From an uncultured Muribaculaceae bacterium (GTDB lineage: Bacteria > Bacteroidota > Bacteroidia > Bacteroidales > Muribaculaceae): a DNA stretch of 64,000 bases. The notes under the pieces are model-generated. The model was not told the DNA's origin and ran no database searches. It saw only the letters and a program-made list of their open reading frames with translations. The DNA is taken from positions 62,001 through 126,000 of the forward strand of contig CAJOFM010000012.1 of NCBI GenBank assembly GCA_905233915.1. Reading direction: 5' to 3'. Each line of letters begins with the position of its first letter. The first letter of the stretch is position 1. Shown here one piece after another: positions 8,116-16,008 of this stretch. Both the position numbers and the translations under genes were made by a program.

Positions 8116-8919
8116 TTATTGTTGTTTGAAAGATGTGCCGATGCCGACGACGAGGGAGTGGGAGATGTCATGCACCTTGAGGTTGTTCACATTCCAGTGC
8201 TCCATGCGTGCGCGGTAACCCAGGCGCAGGGTGGTCTTGCCCAAGTGGAGGTCGGCGCCCAGGTAGTGGGTCATATCCAAGCGGTTGCCCCACCAACCCA
8301 AGTGGGCCAGATTGCGGTGGTTGCCCAGATAAATCTCGTAGTAGCTCTCATCATACTCGGGTGCGAAGAAGACGCCCAAAACTGGCAACTGCGCCTGATA
8401 GCGAAGCGTTATGGGCATCCGACCAATGCGGGTGTGCATGGCTGCCATGCCCGTGACGCCCACGTTCCAGTTGGCGCGTGCCGTCACCGTGTTGTTGCTT
8501 GCCGCAGGGTTATAGACCACGCCGGCGCGCAATTGAGTCATAGGACCCACCGACAGGTCGATGCGCCTTAATAAGGCTCCTCTCCACTGCCGCTGCATGT
8601 CGAAGGTGATGTCGCCCATCAACTTGTGCAGTGTGTTATTTTTAGCGGCGTTCTCGACATTGTTGTAATCGGCACCCACTTGTAGCTGCCACAACCATTG
8701 CTGTTTGACGGGGCGCATTGCTTCATATCCCATGGCGAGGTCAAAACCGTCGTAGGTGATGGGAGAGAGGTAGCTGTCGTGAATCGAGGAATAGCCAGCA
8801 TCGATGGTGAACATCGACACCGATTCCTGTCCCACCGCAGTGAACGACATTGCCAGCGCAAATATCAAACTGCAAATTACGCCATTCCTGCGAATTATTC
8901 CATTAAAACTATTTGTCAT
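8116..8919 (-). CDS. DUF3316-type outer-membrane-associated protein
   Basis: This 267-residue protein has a signal peptide (about residues 1-30, ending FTAVGQ) and alternating aromatic/hydrophobic strands such as WLWQLQVGADYNNV and LRLGYRARMEHWNV, consistent with a small beta-barrel. The overall pattern matches DUF3316, a Bacteroidales family without known function. It is the first gene of a pair with the S41 lipoprotein peptidase 16 bp downstream. Whether the peptidase and barrel act together is unknown. Confidence 0.65.
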   Translation of the reverse strand: MTNSFNGIIRRNGVICSLIFALAMSFTAVGQESVSMFTIDAGYSSIHDSYLSPITYDGFDLAMGYEAMRPVKQQWLWQLQVGADYNNVENAAKNNTLHKLMGDITFDMQRQWRGALLRRIDLSVGPMTQLRAGVVYNPAASNNTVTARANWNVGVTGMAAMHTRIGRMPITLRYQAQLPVLGVFFAPEYDESYYEIYLGNHRNLAHLGWWGNRLDMTHYLGADLHLGKTTLRLGYRARMEHWNVNNLKVHDISHSLVVGIGTSFKQQ

Positions 8920-9007
8920 TGCTGTCTTACTTGTCTTCTAAATCAACCCTACGCAATACGCGAAAAAAGAGATTTGTGGAATTCGTGTAATTGGTAGTTA
9001 ATAATAG

Positions 9008-9040
9008 ATTGCAAAAGTAACAAAAAAAGCACTATCTTTG
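9008..9040 (+). promoter_or_regulatory. Overlapping divergent promoters
   Basis: On the plus strand ATTG (9008-9011) and TATCTTTG (9033-9040), 21 bp apart, drive the alanine symporter gene. On the minus strand TACTTTTG (9012-9019) is a plausible -7 box for the DUF3316 operon. The two promoters share DNA and could interfere with each other. Confidence 0.6.
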
Positions 9041-9068
9041 CACCAAACTATCATTATATTTTATAGAT

Positions 9069-10430
9069 ATGGGAAACATGCTCACGACATTAAGTGACTG
9101 GATTGTGGCCGCCAGCGACGCTGTGTGCGGTTACCCTGAGTTTTTCCTCCTTATTGGAGGTGGTTTGTTCTTGTTCCTGTATTCCGGAGCCGTCTCCATT
9201 AGGCGGTTGCCATGGGCCGTACGTGCGCTGCGTGACAAGCAGGCCAGCGACCATGGAAAGCAGTCGGGACAGATCAGTTCGGTACAGGCGCTGTTAAGTG
9301 CTATTGCCGCAACCGTGGGCATGGGCAACATCGCCGGTGTTGCCATCGCCTTGAGTATCGGCGGTCCGGGCACCGTCTTCTGGATGTGGGTGAGCGCCCT
9401 GGTGGGCATGTCAACCAAGTTCTTTGAGGGCACGTTATCCATCATGTACAAGGGGCGCGACAGCGCTGGCGAAGTGCAGGGCGGCCCCATGTATATCATC
9501 ACCAAGGGTTTGGGTGAGAAGTGGAAACCGCTTGCCGTGGCTTTCTCCATCTTCGGTCTCGTGGGCACGCTGTGCTTCATGCAGGCCAATCAGCTCGTGG
9601 AATCGGTAACCACGGTGTTCACTACGCCCATGGGCATTGAGAACACGTTGCTGCTGCGCTTCATCATGGGTGTTGCGATGGTCGCTATCGTGGGTGCCGT
9701 CATTTTGGGCGGCATCAAGCGTATTGCCTTGTTTGCCTCACGCATTGTTCCCGTGATGGTGATCCTTTACCTTGTCTTGGTCATTGTTATCATGGCCATG
9801 AATTTCAGGGAGATTCCTGGCGTGTTTGGCCAGATTTTCGAGGGCGCCTTTGACATGCGTGCAGGTTTCGGTGCGTTTGCCTACGTGGCTCTGACAGGTG
9901 CCCGTCGAGCCGCATTTGTCAACGAGGCTGGTGTGGGTACCGCCTCGATGATGCACGGCGCCAGCAAGAATACCGACCCCATCCGCGAGGGTCTCATCGC
10001 CATGCTTGGCCCGGCCATCGACTCGGGCCTGGTGTGCACTCTCACCTCAATTCCCATCATCATCGCCGGTAATTATGTTGGCTTGACCGATCCCAAGGGC
10101 CTGTACGTCGCCCTGGGTGCTTGGGGCCAGCTGTTGCCCGGCATCGGCCACCTGCTACTGATGGTGATTGTGTTCTTCTTTGCCTTCTCGACCATGTTCT
10201 CCTATAGCTATTATGGTCAAAAGTGTACCAACTACCTCTTTGGAGCCCACAACGTCAAGTGGTACAATTACTACTATCTGGCCATGATTGTTGTTGCTGC
10301 GATGATTCCGCTCAAGGTTATGGTGAGCATCATGGACCTTGCCTTTGCCCTAATGGCCCTGTGCACCATGTTCACCATCATCACCCTCTCGCCTAGGGTT
10401 AAGCGGATGATGAAGACCTACTTCAAATAA
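9069..10430 (+). CDS. Sodium:alanine symporter (AGCS family)
   Basis: This 453-residue inner-membrane protein has about eleven hydrophobic segments and the family signature GMGNIAGVAIALSIGGPG (about 84-101) followed by FWMW. AGCS proteins import alanine or glycine with Na+. Further family blocks include GGPMYIITKGLG and TGARRAAFVNEAGVGTA. polA follows on the same strand after 19 bp, so read-through from this promoter into polA is likely. Confidence 0.9.
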   Translation: MGNMLTTLSDWIVAASDAVCGYPEFFLLIGGGLFLFLYSGAVSIRRLPWAVRALRDKQASDHGKQSGQISSVQALLSAIAATVGMGNIAGVAIALSIGGPGTVFWMWVSALVGMSTKFFEGTLSIMYKGRDSAGEVQGGPMYIITKGLGEKWKPLAVAFSIFGLVGTLCFMQANQLVESVTTVFTTPMGIENTLLLRFIMGVAMVAIVGAVILGGIKRIALFASRIVPVMVILYLVLVIVIMAMNFREIPGVFGQIFEGAFDMRAGFGAFAYVALTGARRAAFVNEAGVGTASMMHGASKNTDPIREGLIAMLGPAIDSGLVCTLTSIPIIIAGNYVGLTDPKGLYVALGAWGQLLPGIGHLLLMVIVFFFAFSTMFSYSYYGQKCTNYLFGAHNVKWYNYYYLAMIVVAAMIPLKVMVSIMDLAFALMALCTMFTIITLSPRVKRMMKTYFK

Positions 10431-10449
10431 AAATTCTGTTCAGATAACT

Positions 10450-13305
10450 ATGGAACAACCGACCAAGAAACTGCTGTTGCTCGATGCCTATGCATTGATT
10501 TTCAGAGCTTATTATGCGATGATACGCAGCCCGCGCGTTACCTCGACGGGTATCGACACCTCGGCCGTGTTCGGCTTTGTCAACACCTTGCAAGACCTGC
10601 TCAAGCGGGAGCAGCCCACGCACATTGCTGTGTGCTTTGATCCGCCTGGCGGAACCTTCAGGCACGAGAGTTATGAGCCTTACAAGGCCAACCGCGAGAA
10701 AACGCCCGAGGGAATCCTCGTTGCCGTCCCCTACATTAAGCGTATCCTTGAAGCCTATCACATCCCCATCTTTGAGATTCAGGGCTATGAGGCCGATGAT
10801 GTCATTGGCACTCTCTCGCATCTGGCTGAGCAACAGGGATTTTTTACCTATATGGTAACTGGAGACAAGGATTTCGGTCAGCTGGTAACCCCCAACATCA
10901 AAATATTCAACCCCGGTAAGAACGAAATCATGGGTGTGGAAGAGGTGAATGCCAAGTATGGTATCCAGTCACCTCTGCAACTCATTGATATCTTGGGATT
11001 GATGGGTGATTCCGCCGACAATATTCCAGGTTGTCCCGGTGTCGGTCCCAAGACCGCTGAGAAACTCATCCAGCAGTTCGGTTCCATCGAGAATCTGCTC
11101 GAACACACCGATGAACTTAAGGGTGCCCTGCAGCAAAAGGTAAGGGACAATGCCGAGCAGATTCGCATGTCCAAGTGGCTTGCGACCATCATTACCGACG
11201 TGCCCGTCAGCCTCAATGCCGACGAACTGCGCCGCGAACGCGTTGATATGAATGCCCTTCGCGGTGTGTTTAATGAACTGGAATTCCGCACCTTGACCCA
11301 ACGCCTTATCGATGGCGGCGAGGCCAACGTAGGTCAGGAAAGTGTCGAAAACCCTGCGTCACAACCGAATGTCGCTGACGTCAAACCGCAGCAACCTGCA
11401 CATTCCATATCTTCTCCTAAACCTAAACCCAGATCTGGAGAGCAACTGTCGCTGTTCGATCTCGACGCTCCCGAGCCCCTTGAAGAGGAAAAACCGAAAG
11501 AGGAAATCAAACAGCTGAATATCAGTGACGTGAAGTGCAACTACCGCACTATCGGCTCACAAGAGATTGCTGCCGTTGTGCAGGAATTGCTGGCGTTGCC
11601 CCGCATCGCCATGTGCATGGTGGGCATGGGTGAAAACGCCATGCAGCTCAAGATTGTGGGCATTGCCCTGTGCGGCAAGACTCATGAAGCGGTATATATC
11701 CCACTCAACGATGCTGTCGAGGAATTACAGCACTTGGCACCATTGTTCTCAGGCAAAGCCTGCATCGTTAGCAGCGATGTCAAGCGCACGATGGTCGCCT
11801 TGAACCGTCACGGCATCAGCTTCACAGCACCCTATTATGACACTGCCGTGGCCCACTACCTGCTGCAGCCCGAGCGTGGTCATTCCACCGCCGAGATGGC
11901 CTACGAACTGCTGCACTATACCGCCATGACCCCTGAGAGTTTGCTGGGTCCCAAGGGCAAGAATCAGCTCAAGCCGCAACAGGTGCCTGTCGAGGCGATG
12001 ACCCGCTGGGCTTGTGAGGCGGCCGACTTGACCTTGCAGCTGCCCGATGTACTCGACCAGCAACTCAAAGAACAAGGGTTGTACAAATTATTGACCGACA
12101 TTGAGTTACCGCTCATTCAGGTGTTGGCAAGCATGGAATTGGCAGGTGCGCGCATCGATGTGAAGGCCTTGAACGAATACTCGGTGACGCTTACCGAGCA
12201 GATGAACCGCCTGGATGCAGAATGCCACCAGTTGGCAGGCATGGAGTTCAATACCGCGTCCCCGGCACAGGTGGGTGAGGTGCTGTTCGACCACTTGAAA
12301 ATCGACCCTAAGGCCAAAAAGACCAAAACGGGCCAGTACAGCACCACCGAGGACATTCTGCTCAAGCTCCGTTACCGCCACCCGCTGGTGGATAAGATTC
12401 TGGAACTAAGAGGGATACGCAAATTGCTATCCACCTATGTTAACGCCTTGCCCGCACTCATCAACCCGCAGACGGGCCGCATTCACACGACCTATAACCA
12501 GACAGTCACCGCCACTGGCCGCCTGTCCTCGACGAACCCCAACCTGCAGAATATCCCGGTGCGCAGCGACGATGGCAAGGAGATTCGCCGCGCGTTCATC
12601 CCCGCCGACGGTAACGTGTTCTTCAGCGCCGACTATTCCCAGATTGAGTTACGCTTGGTGGCAGACATGAGCCATGACAAGACGATGCTTGACGCCTTTG
12701 CCCATGGCCACGACATTCATGCTATCACAGCCGCTCGCATCTATCACAAGCCGCTTGAACAGGTCACCAGCGACGAGCGCCGTAAGGCAAAGACCGCCAA
12801 CTTCGGCATCCTGTACGGCATCAGTTCCTTTGGCCTTGCCCAAAGGCTAAGCATCCCGCGTGAGGAGGCCAAGATGCTTATCGACGGCTACTACACGACT
12901 TTCCCCCAGGTGCGTGATTACATCGACCGCAGCATTGCCCAAGCCAAGGAAAAAGGTTATGTGACAACCGTTTACGGCCGCCGCCGCATGTTGCCCGACA
13001 TCAACTCGCGCAACGCTGTGGTGAGGGGCTTTAGCGAGCGCAATGCCATCAATGCGCCCATCCAGGGCACCGCTGCCGACATCATCAAACTCGCTATGGT
13101 GCGCATTTACCGCCGTTTCCAGGCCGAGGGTATCCGCTCCAAGATGATCCTGCAGGTGCACGACGAACTCAACTTTGACGTCATCCCCAGCGAACTCGAC
13201 CAGGTGCAGCGCATCGTCATCGAGGAAATGGAAAACGTGTATAAGGGAAATGTCAAGCTCACCGCATCACATGGAGCCGCATCCAACTGGCTCGATGCAC
13301 ACTAA
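10450..13305 (+). CDS. polA: DNA polymerase I, proofreading site apparently lost
   Basis: This 951-residue enzyme fills gaps and removes RNA primers. Residues 1-290 form the 5'-3' exonuclease, with the DDVIGTL and GDKDFGQL motifs. Residues about 380-570 correspond to the 3'-5' exonuclease, and about 580-951 to the polymerase. Polymerase motifs A (DYSQIELRL, Asp728), B (RRKAKTANFGILYG, about 777-790) and C (VHDEL, 903-907) are intact. In the exonuclease domain the DxE of motif I is replaced by RIAMCMVG, and the Tyr-x-x-x-Asp of motif III is WACEA (Trp520, Ala524). Only the motif II Asp (Asp464 in YYDTAVA) remains. A charged, Pro-rich linker lies at about 300-355. Confidence 0.95.
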   Translation: MEQPTKKLLLLDAYALIFRAYYAMIRSPRVTSTGIDTSAVFGFVNTLQDLLKREQPTHIAVCFDPPGGTFRHESYEPYKANREKTPEGILVAVPYIKRILEAYHIPIFEIQGYEADDVIGTLSHLAEQQGFFTYMVTGDKDFGQLVTPNIKIFNPGKNEIMGVEEVNAKYGIQSPLQLIDILGLMGDSADNIPGCPGVGPKTAEKLIQQFGSIENLLEHTDELKGALQQKVRDNAEQIRMSKWLATIITDVPVSLNADELRRERVDMNALRGVFNELEFRTLTQRLIDGGEANVGQESVENPASQPNVADVKPQQPAHSISSPKPKPRSGEQLSLFDLDAPEPLEEEKPKEEIKQLNISDVKCNYRTIGSQEIAAVVQELLALPRIAMCMVGMGENAMQLKIVGIALCGKTHEAVYIPLNDAVEELQHLAPLFSGKACIVSSDVKRTMVALNRHGISFTAPYYDTAVAHYLLQPERGHSTAEMAYELLHYTAMTPESLLGPKGKNQLKPQQVPVEAMTRWACEAADLTLQLPDVLDQQLKEQGLYKLLTDIELPLIQVLASMELAGARIDVKALNEYSVTLTEQMNRLDAECHQLAGMEFNTASPAQVGEVLFDHLKIDPKAKKTKTGQYSTTEDILLKLRYRHPLVDKILELRGIRKLLSTYVNALPALINPQTGRIHTTYNQTVTATGRLSSTNPNLQNIPVRSDDGKEIRRAFIPADGNVFFSADYSQIELRLVADMSHDKTMLDAFAHGHDIHAITAARIYHKPLEQVTSDERRKAKTANFGILYGISSFGLAQRLSIPREEAKMLIDGYYTTFPQVRDYIDRSIAQAKEKGYVTTVYGRRRMLPDINSRNAVVRGFSERNAINAPIQGTAADIIKLAMVRIYRRFQAEGIRSKMILQVHDELNFDVIPSELDQVQRIVIEEMENVYKGNVKLTASHGAASNWLDAH

Positions 13306-13417
13306 GGCCGATGTGATTTAATTATAGTTTTAATAAAATATTTTCAGCGAATATTTGCTCAAATTGAAAAATAAGCAGTACTACCGTTGCCTGATGGCGA
13401 AGGTAGGCTGCGTTTCG

Positions 13418-13458
13418 GGAGTGCCAAACAAAAAAAATGCTTTTTTGTTTGGCACTCC
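13418..13458. repeat. Perfect 18-bp inverted repeat upstream of tRNA-Pro
   Basis: GGAGTGCCAAACAAAAAA (13418-13435) and its exact reverse complement (13441-13458) surround a 5-nt loop AATGC. The right arm contains the TTTG that serves as -33 of the tRNA-Pro promoter. It may fold as an RNA hairpin at the end of the polA transcript. Confidence 0.8.
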
Positions 13459-13479
13459 GCTCAACTTGCACTACCTTTG
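13448..13479 (+). promoter_or_regulatory. Promoter of tRNA-Pro
   Basis: TTTG (13448-13451), 20 bp, TACCTTTG (13472-13479). The -7 context CACTACCTTTGCA recurs at the strong promoter at 37097-37104. The tRNA begins about 52 bp downstream. Confidence 0.75.
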
Positions 13480-13530
13480 CACCGCTCAAAGCAACAGCTA
13501 ATCGATGATAGAGCGGCTGGCTTAGAGATT

Positions 13531-13604
13531 CGGGGTGTAGCACAGTTGGTTAGCGCGCCACGTTCGGGACGTGGAGGCCGGAAGTTCGAGTCTTCTCACC
13601 CCGA
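13531..13604 (+). tRNA. tRNA-Pro (anticodon CGG)
   Basis: The 74-nt sequence folds as a cloverleaf: acceptor CGGGGTG/CACCCCG, D arm GCAC/GCGC with one A-C mismatch, anticodon stem CCACG/CGTGG with loop TTCGGGA (anticodon CGG at 13565-13567), and T arm GGAAG/CTTCT with TTCGAGT. The discriminator is A and CCA is not encoded. It reads the codon CCG. Confidence 0.95.
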
Positions 13605-13615
13605 CCTGAGAAAAC

Positions 13616-13655
13616 AAGGCTAATGCAGTCACAAGACCGCGTTAGCCTTTTTCTT
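13616..13655 (+). terminator. Terminator after tRNA-Pro
   Basis: AAGGCTAATGC (13616-13626) pairs with GCGTTAGCCTT (13639-13649) with one G-T pair, followed by a T-rich run. Confidence 0.8.
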
Positions 13656-13686
13656 TTCCCCTTATCCAATGTTGATAGATAAAAGA

Positions 13687-13722
13687 AAAGCCCCCGACAA
13701 TCAGTTGACTGTCAGGGACTTT
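13687..13722 (-). terminator. Terminator after tRNA-Leu
   Basis: On the minus strand GTCCCTGACA pairs with TGTCGGGGGC (with G-U pairs), followed by TTTTC. It starts a few bases past the CCA of tRNA-Leu and faces the tRNA-Pro terminator. Confidence 0.7.
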
Positions 13723-13725
13723 TGG

Positions 13726-13810
13726 TGGTGCCCAGGGCGGGACTCGAACCCGCACACCTCGCGGCACACGCACCTGAAACGTGCGCGTCTACCAATTCCG
13801 CCACCTGGGC
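13726..13810 (-). tRNA. tRNA-Leu (anticodon CAG)
   Basis: This 85-nt class II tRNA has acceptor GCCCAGG/CCTGGGC, D-loop region GGCGGAATTGGTAGACGC, anticodon stem CACGT/GCGTG around TTCAGGT (anticodon CAG, complement of 13774-13776), a long variable arm and T arm GCGGGTTCGAGTCCCGC. A CCA end is encoded in the DNA, unlike the neighbouring tRNA-Pro. Confidence 0.95.
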
Positions 13811-13828
13811 ATTTTGGTTTAGCGACTG

Positions 13829-13857
13829 CAAAGGTAATACTTTTTTTTAATATGCAA
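13829..13857 (-). promoter_or_regulatory. Promoter of tRNA-Leu
   Basis: TACCTTTG (13829-13836, minus strand) with TTG (13855-13857) 18 bp upstream, ending 18 bp before the tRNA 5' end. Confidence 0.65.
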
Positions 13858-13911
13858 GTGTTTTTTGGAAAAAATTCCCGAAAAAACACATTTTATATAT
13901 ATAGCGGTAGA

Positions 13912-16008
13912 TTATCTAGGTGTTCTATTGAGTCGACGGTTGGCCTTGGCATCGTTGTACTTGTTGCCCGTGTAGGTGGGATTAATACCAGTGCCAAACT
14001 CGTTCTCCTCCTCTTCCTCTTCGTCATCGGAGCGCTGCTGCTTCTTCTCGACCTTGTTCTTGGACTTCTCGGGTTTATTGCGCTTGATGTCGTCAGGTTT
14101 CTGCAAGTCAAGAGCAGTCTCATAGATGTTCCAGCTTTCATCCAAGTCCCAGTTGCGACGCAGACGCAGTTTCTTGGGGTAGTAATACACTTCCTCGGGC
14201 TGCAGATGGTTGGCATAGTTGCCGGTATCCCACTTGCCGTTGCCGTTGGTGTCGATGGTCAAGCGCAGGTAATAGGTGCCGGGCGTGACATTGAGAAGCT
14301 CAAAGCCGCCGTTCATCACTGTCACAGTGCGCTGGACCTTCTCGCCCGAAGCGAGTAGTTCGACAAAGGCCCCATCCCTGACGTTAACCTTGAAATAGAC
14401 GTTGGCATATTCCTCGGGACTTCCCACCTTCATCTCCTTACTCAGTTTCTCATTAGCCAGGCCATAGACCGACACCACCGCTGCGCTGTCAATGGTCACG
14501 CGATAGGTAGAGTCGGGCTGTGGAGTGATGGGTAGCCAGTAACGCATGGGGTCGCAGTCATCAACAAGGCAGATGGCCGGCACGCGTCCAGGGTAGGGTA
14601 CCCACAACGTGTCGCGTTTCACCTCGAGGTGCACCCCTCCGGGATCGATAGAGGCAATGGGGACGTCAAATTTCAGGATAATCGAGTCTCCGATATTAAG
14701 TGAGCCGCTCTTGGCAAACTCCATCTTGAGTTTGGGGATTTCGTTGGGATCCACACGCTGCAGCTCCTTGATTTCCTCAAGTTCGCCCTCGCTGAGTTCC
14801 TTGCCTTGTTCGGCGGCTTTCTGTTGTTTCTCAAGCAGTTGTGCCAAGCGCTTGGCGCGGTCCTCACGTTCCTTAGCCTTCTTTTCCTCCTCCTTAATCT
14901 GGGAGTTGGGTTTGCGGTAGCCAAAACGCACCGTGTCGGTCACCTGTTCCAGGAGGTCGGCTGAGTCGGTGCGCAGGTAGGTCATCGCCACGATGATCGT
15001 GTCAGTCTTAATCATCGCCGAGTCGGTAATCCAGTAGAACAACGAGTCGTTGGTCACATTGCGCTCCACACGGTACCAGTCGCGCTGATGCTCGGCAGGC
15101 CTGATGACTTCCATGCCAGGTAGGCTGTCGTTGGGAGCCCCAAACAGCACATGCAGCTTGTTGTCGGCTGGACGGGCTGTCTGCCTCACGTAATGCGAGC
15201 GATAACCCTCATTGAACATGCACAGTAACAGGTCGTTAGGCAGGAATAACGTGTGGGTGGCAGTCATCACAGTGTCCACCTTGCGGTCAAAGGTGAAGAC
15301 GGTGTCCTGTGACGTGTATTCGCTGGTTGAGGGCACGATGATGTCGTCAAGGAAGGCGATATCCTCGGTGCGCGCCATGCGGTAGTCACCGTCAACATCG
15401 TTGAGGGCAAACACATGATACTGCCCTGGCTTGAGATTGCGGATGGTGAACATGCCACGGTCGTTGGTACGACTCACGCGCTCCAGCGGCAGGTGGGTGA
15501 ATGCCGTGTCATCGAGGTTGCTGTGCAGACCCACGAGAACGTGTTGCATGGGCTCCAAATCCTTGGCACTCAGCAAGATACCCGAGACGGCAAGGGTATC
15601 GATCTCATCACCAGTCGAGAAGGCGAACGAGTAGCCGTCCAGCTGGTTGCCCTCGTTATTGTCCTCGATGGCGTTGGAGAAGTCGATGACATAGGTCGTG
15701 TTCTCCTCCAGCTCGTCACGGAACTCAACGGTCAGTTTCTTGCCCACGGCACGCACGAGGGGCTGCGTCTTGGGTGCGGGAGAAATGATGACCTTCTTCT
15801 GCTGGTCCTTGAGGTTGACAATCTCGTCGAAGGTGATTTCCACCTTGTTGCCCTTGAAGTTGACCGCTCCGGGCTCGGGCGATGACTTCACGACCTGGGG
15901 CGGCGTGTAGTCACGCGGTCCGCCCTCGGGAGAACCGATGCTGGCGCAGGCCATGAGCAGCAATCCCATGGTGAGCACCATCAACCAATATGTCCAGCGG
16001 ACGTTCAT
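13912..16008 (-). CDS. Ig-like (Big_5) domain lipoprotein
   Basis: This 698-residue protein has a lipoprotein signal with lipobox LLLMAC (Cys21). After it comes a bacterial Ig-like domain of the SbsA/Big_5 type (about 35-130: PPQVVKSSPEPGAVNF, VEITFDEIV, ENTTYVIDFSNAIEDNNEGN). The middle carries further beta-rich domains, a Lys/Glu-rich coiled-coil-like stretch (about 375-415) and a C-terminal DTNGNGKWDTGNY loop that may bind a cation. It ends with a charged low-complexity tail. The architecture is conserved in Bacteroidetes, without known function. Its start codon overlaps the stop of the topoisomerase gene as ATGA. Confidence 0.75.
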   Translation of the reverse strand: MNVRWTYWLMVLTMGLLLMACASIGSPEGGPRDYTPPQVVKSSPEPGAVNFKGNKVEITFDEIVNLKDQQKKVIISPAPKTQPLVRAVGKKLTVEFRDELEENTTYVIDFSNAIEDNNEGNQLDGYSFAFSTGDEIDTLAVSGILLSAKDLEPMQHVLVGLHSNLDDTAFTHLPLERVSRTNDRGMFTIRNLKPGQYHVFALNDVDGDYRMARTEDIAFLDDIIVPSTSEYTSQDTVFTFDRKVDTVMTATHTLFLPNDLLLCMFNEGYRSHYVRQTARPADNKLHVLFGAPNDSLPGMEVIRPAEHQRDWYRVERNVTNDSLFYWITDSAMIKTDTIIVAMTYLRTDSADLLEQVTDTVRFGYRKPNSQIKEEEKKAKEREDRAKRLAQLLEKQQKAAEQGKELSEGELEEIKELQRVDPNEIPKLKMEFAKSGSLNIGDSIILKFDVPIASIDPGGVHLEVKRDTLWVPYPGRVPAICLVDDCDPMRYWLPITPQPDSTYRVTIDSAAVVSVYGLANEKLSKEMKVGSPEEYANVYFKVNVRDGAFVELLASGEKVQRTVTVMNGGFELLNVTPGTYYLRLTIDTNGNGKWDTGNYANHLQPEEVYYYPKKLRLRRNWDLDESWNIYETALDLQKPDDIKRNKPEKSKNKVEKKQQRSDDEEEEEENEFGTGINPTYTGNKYNDAKANRRLNRTPR

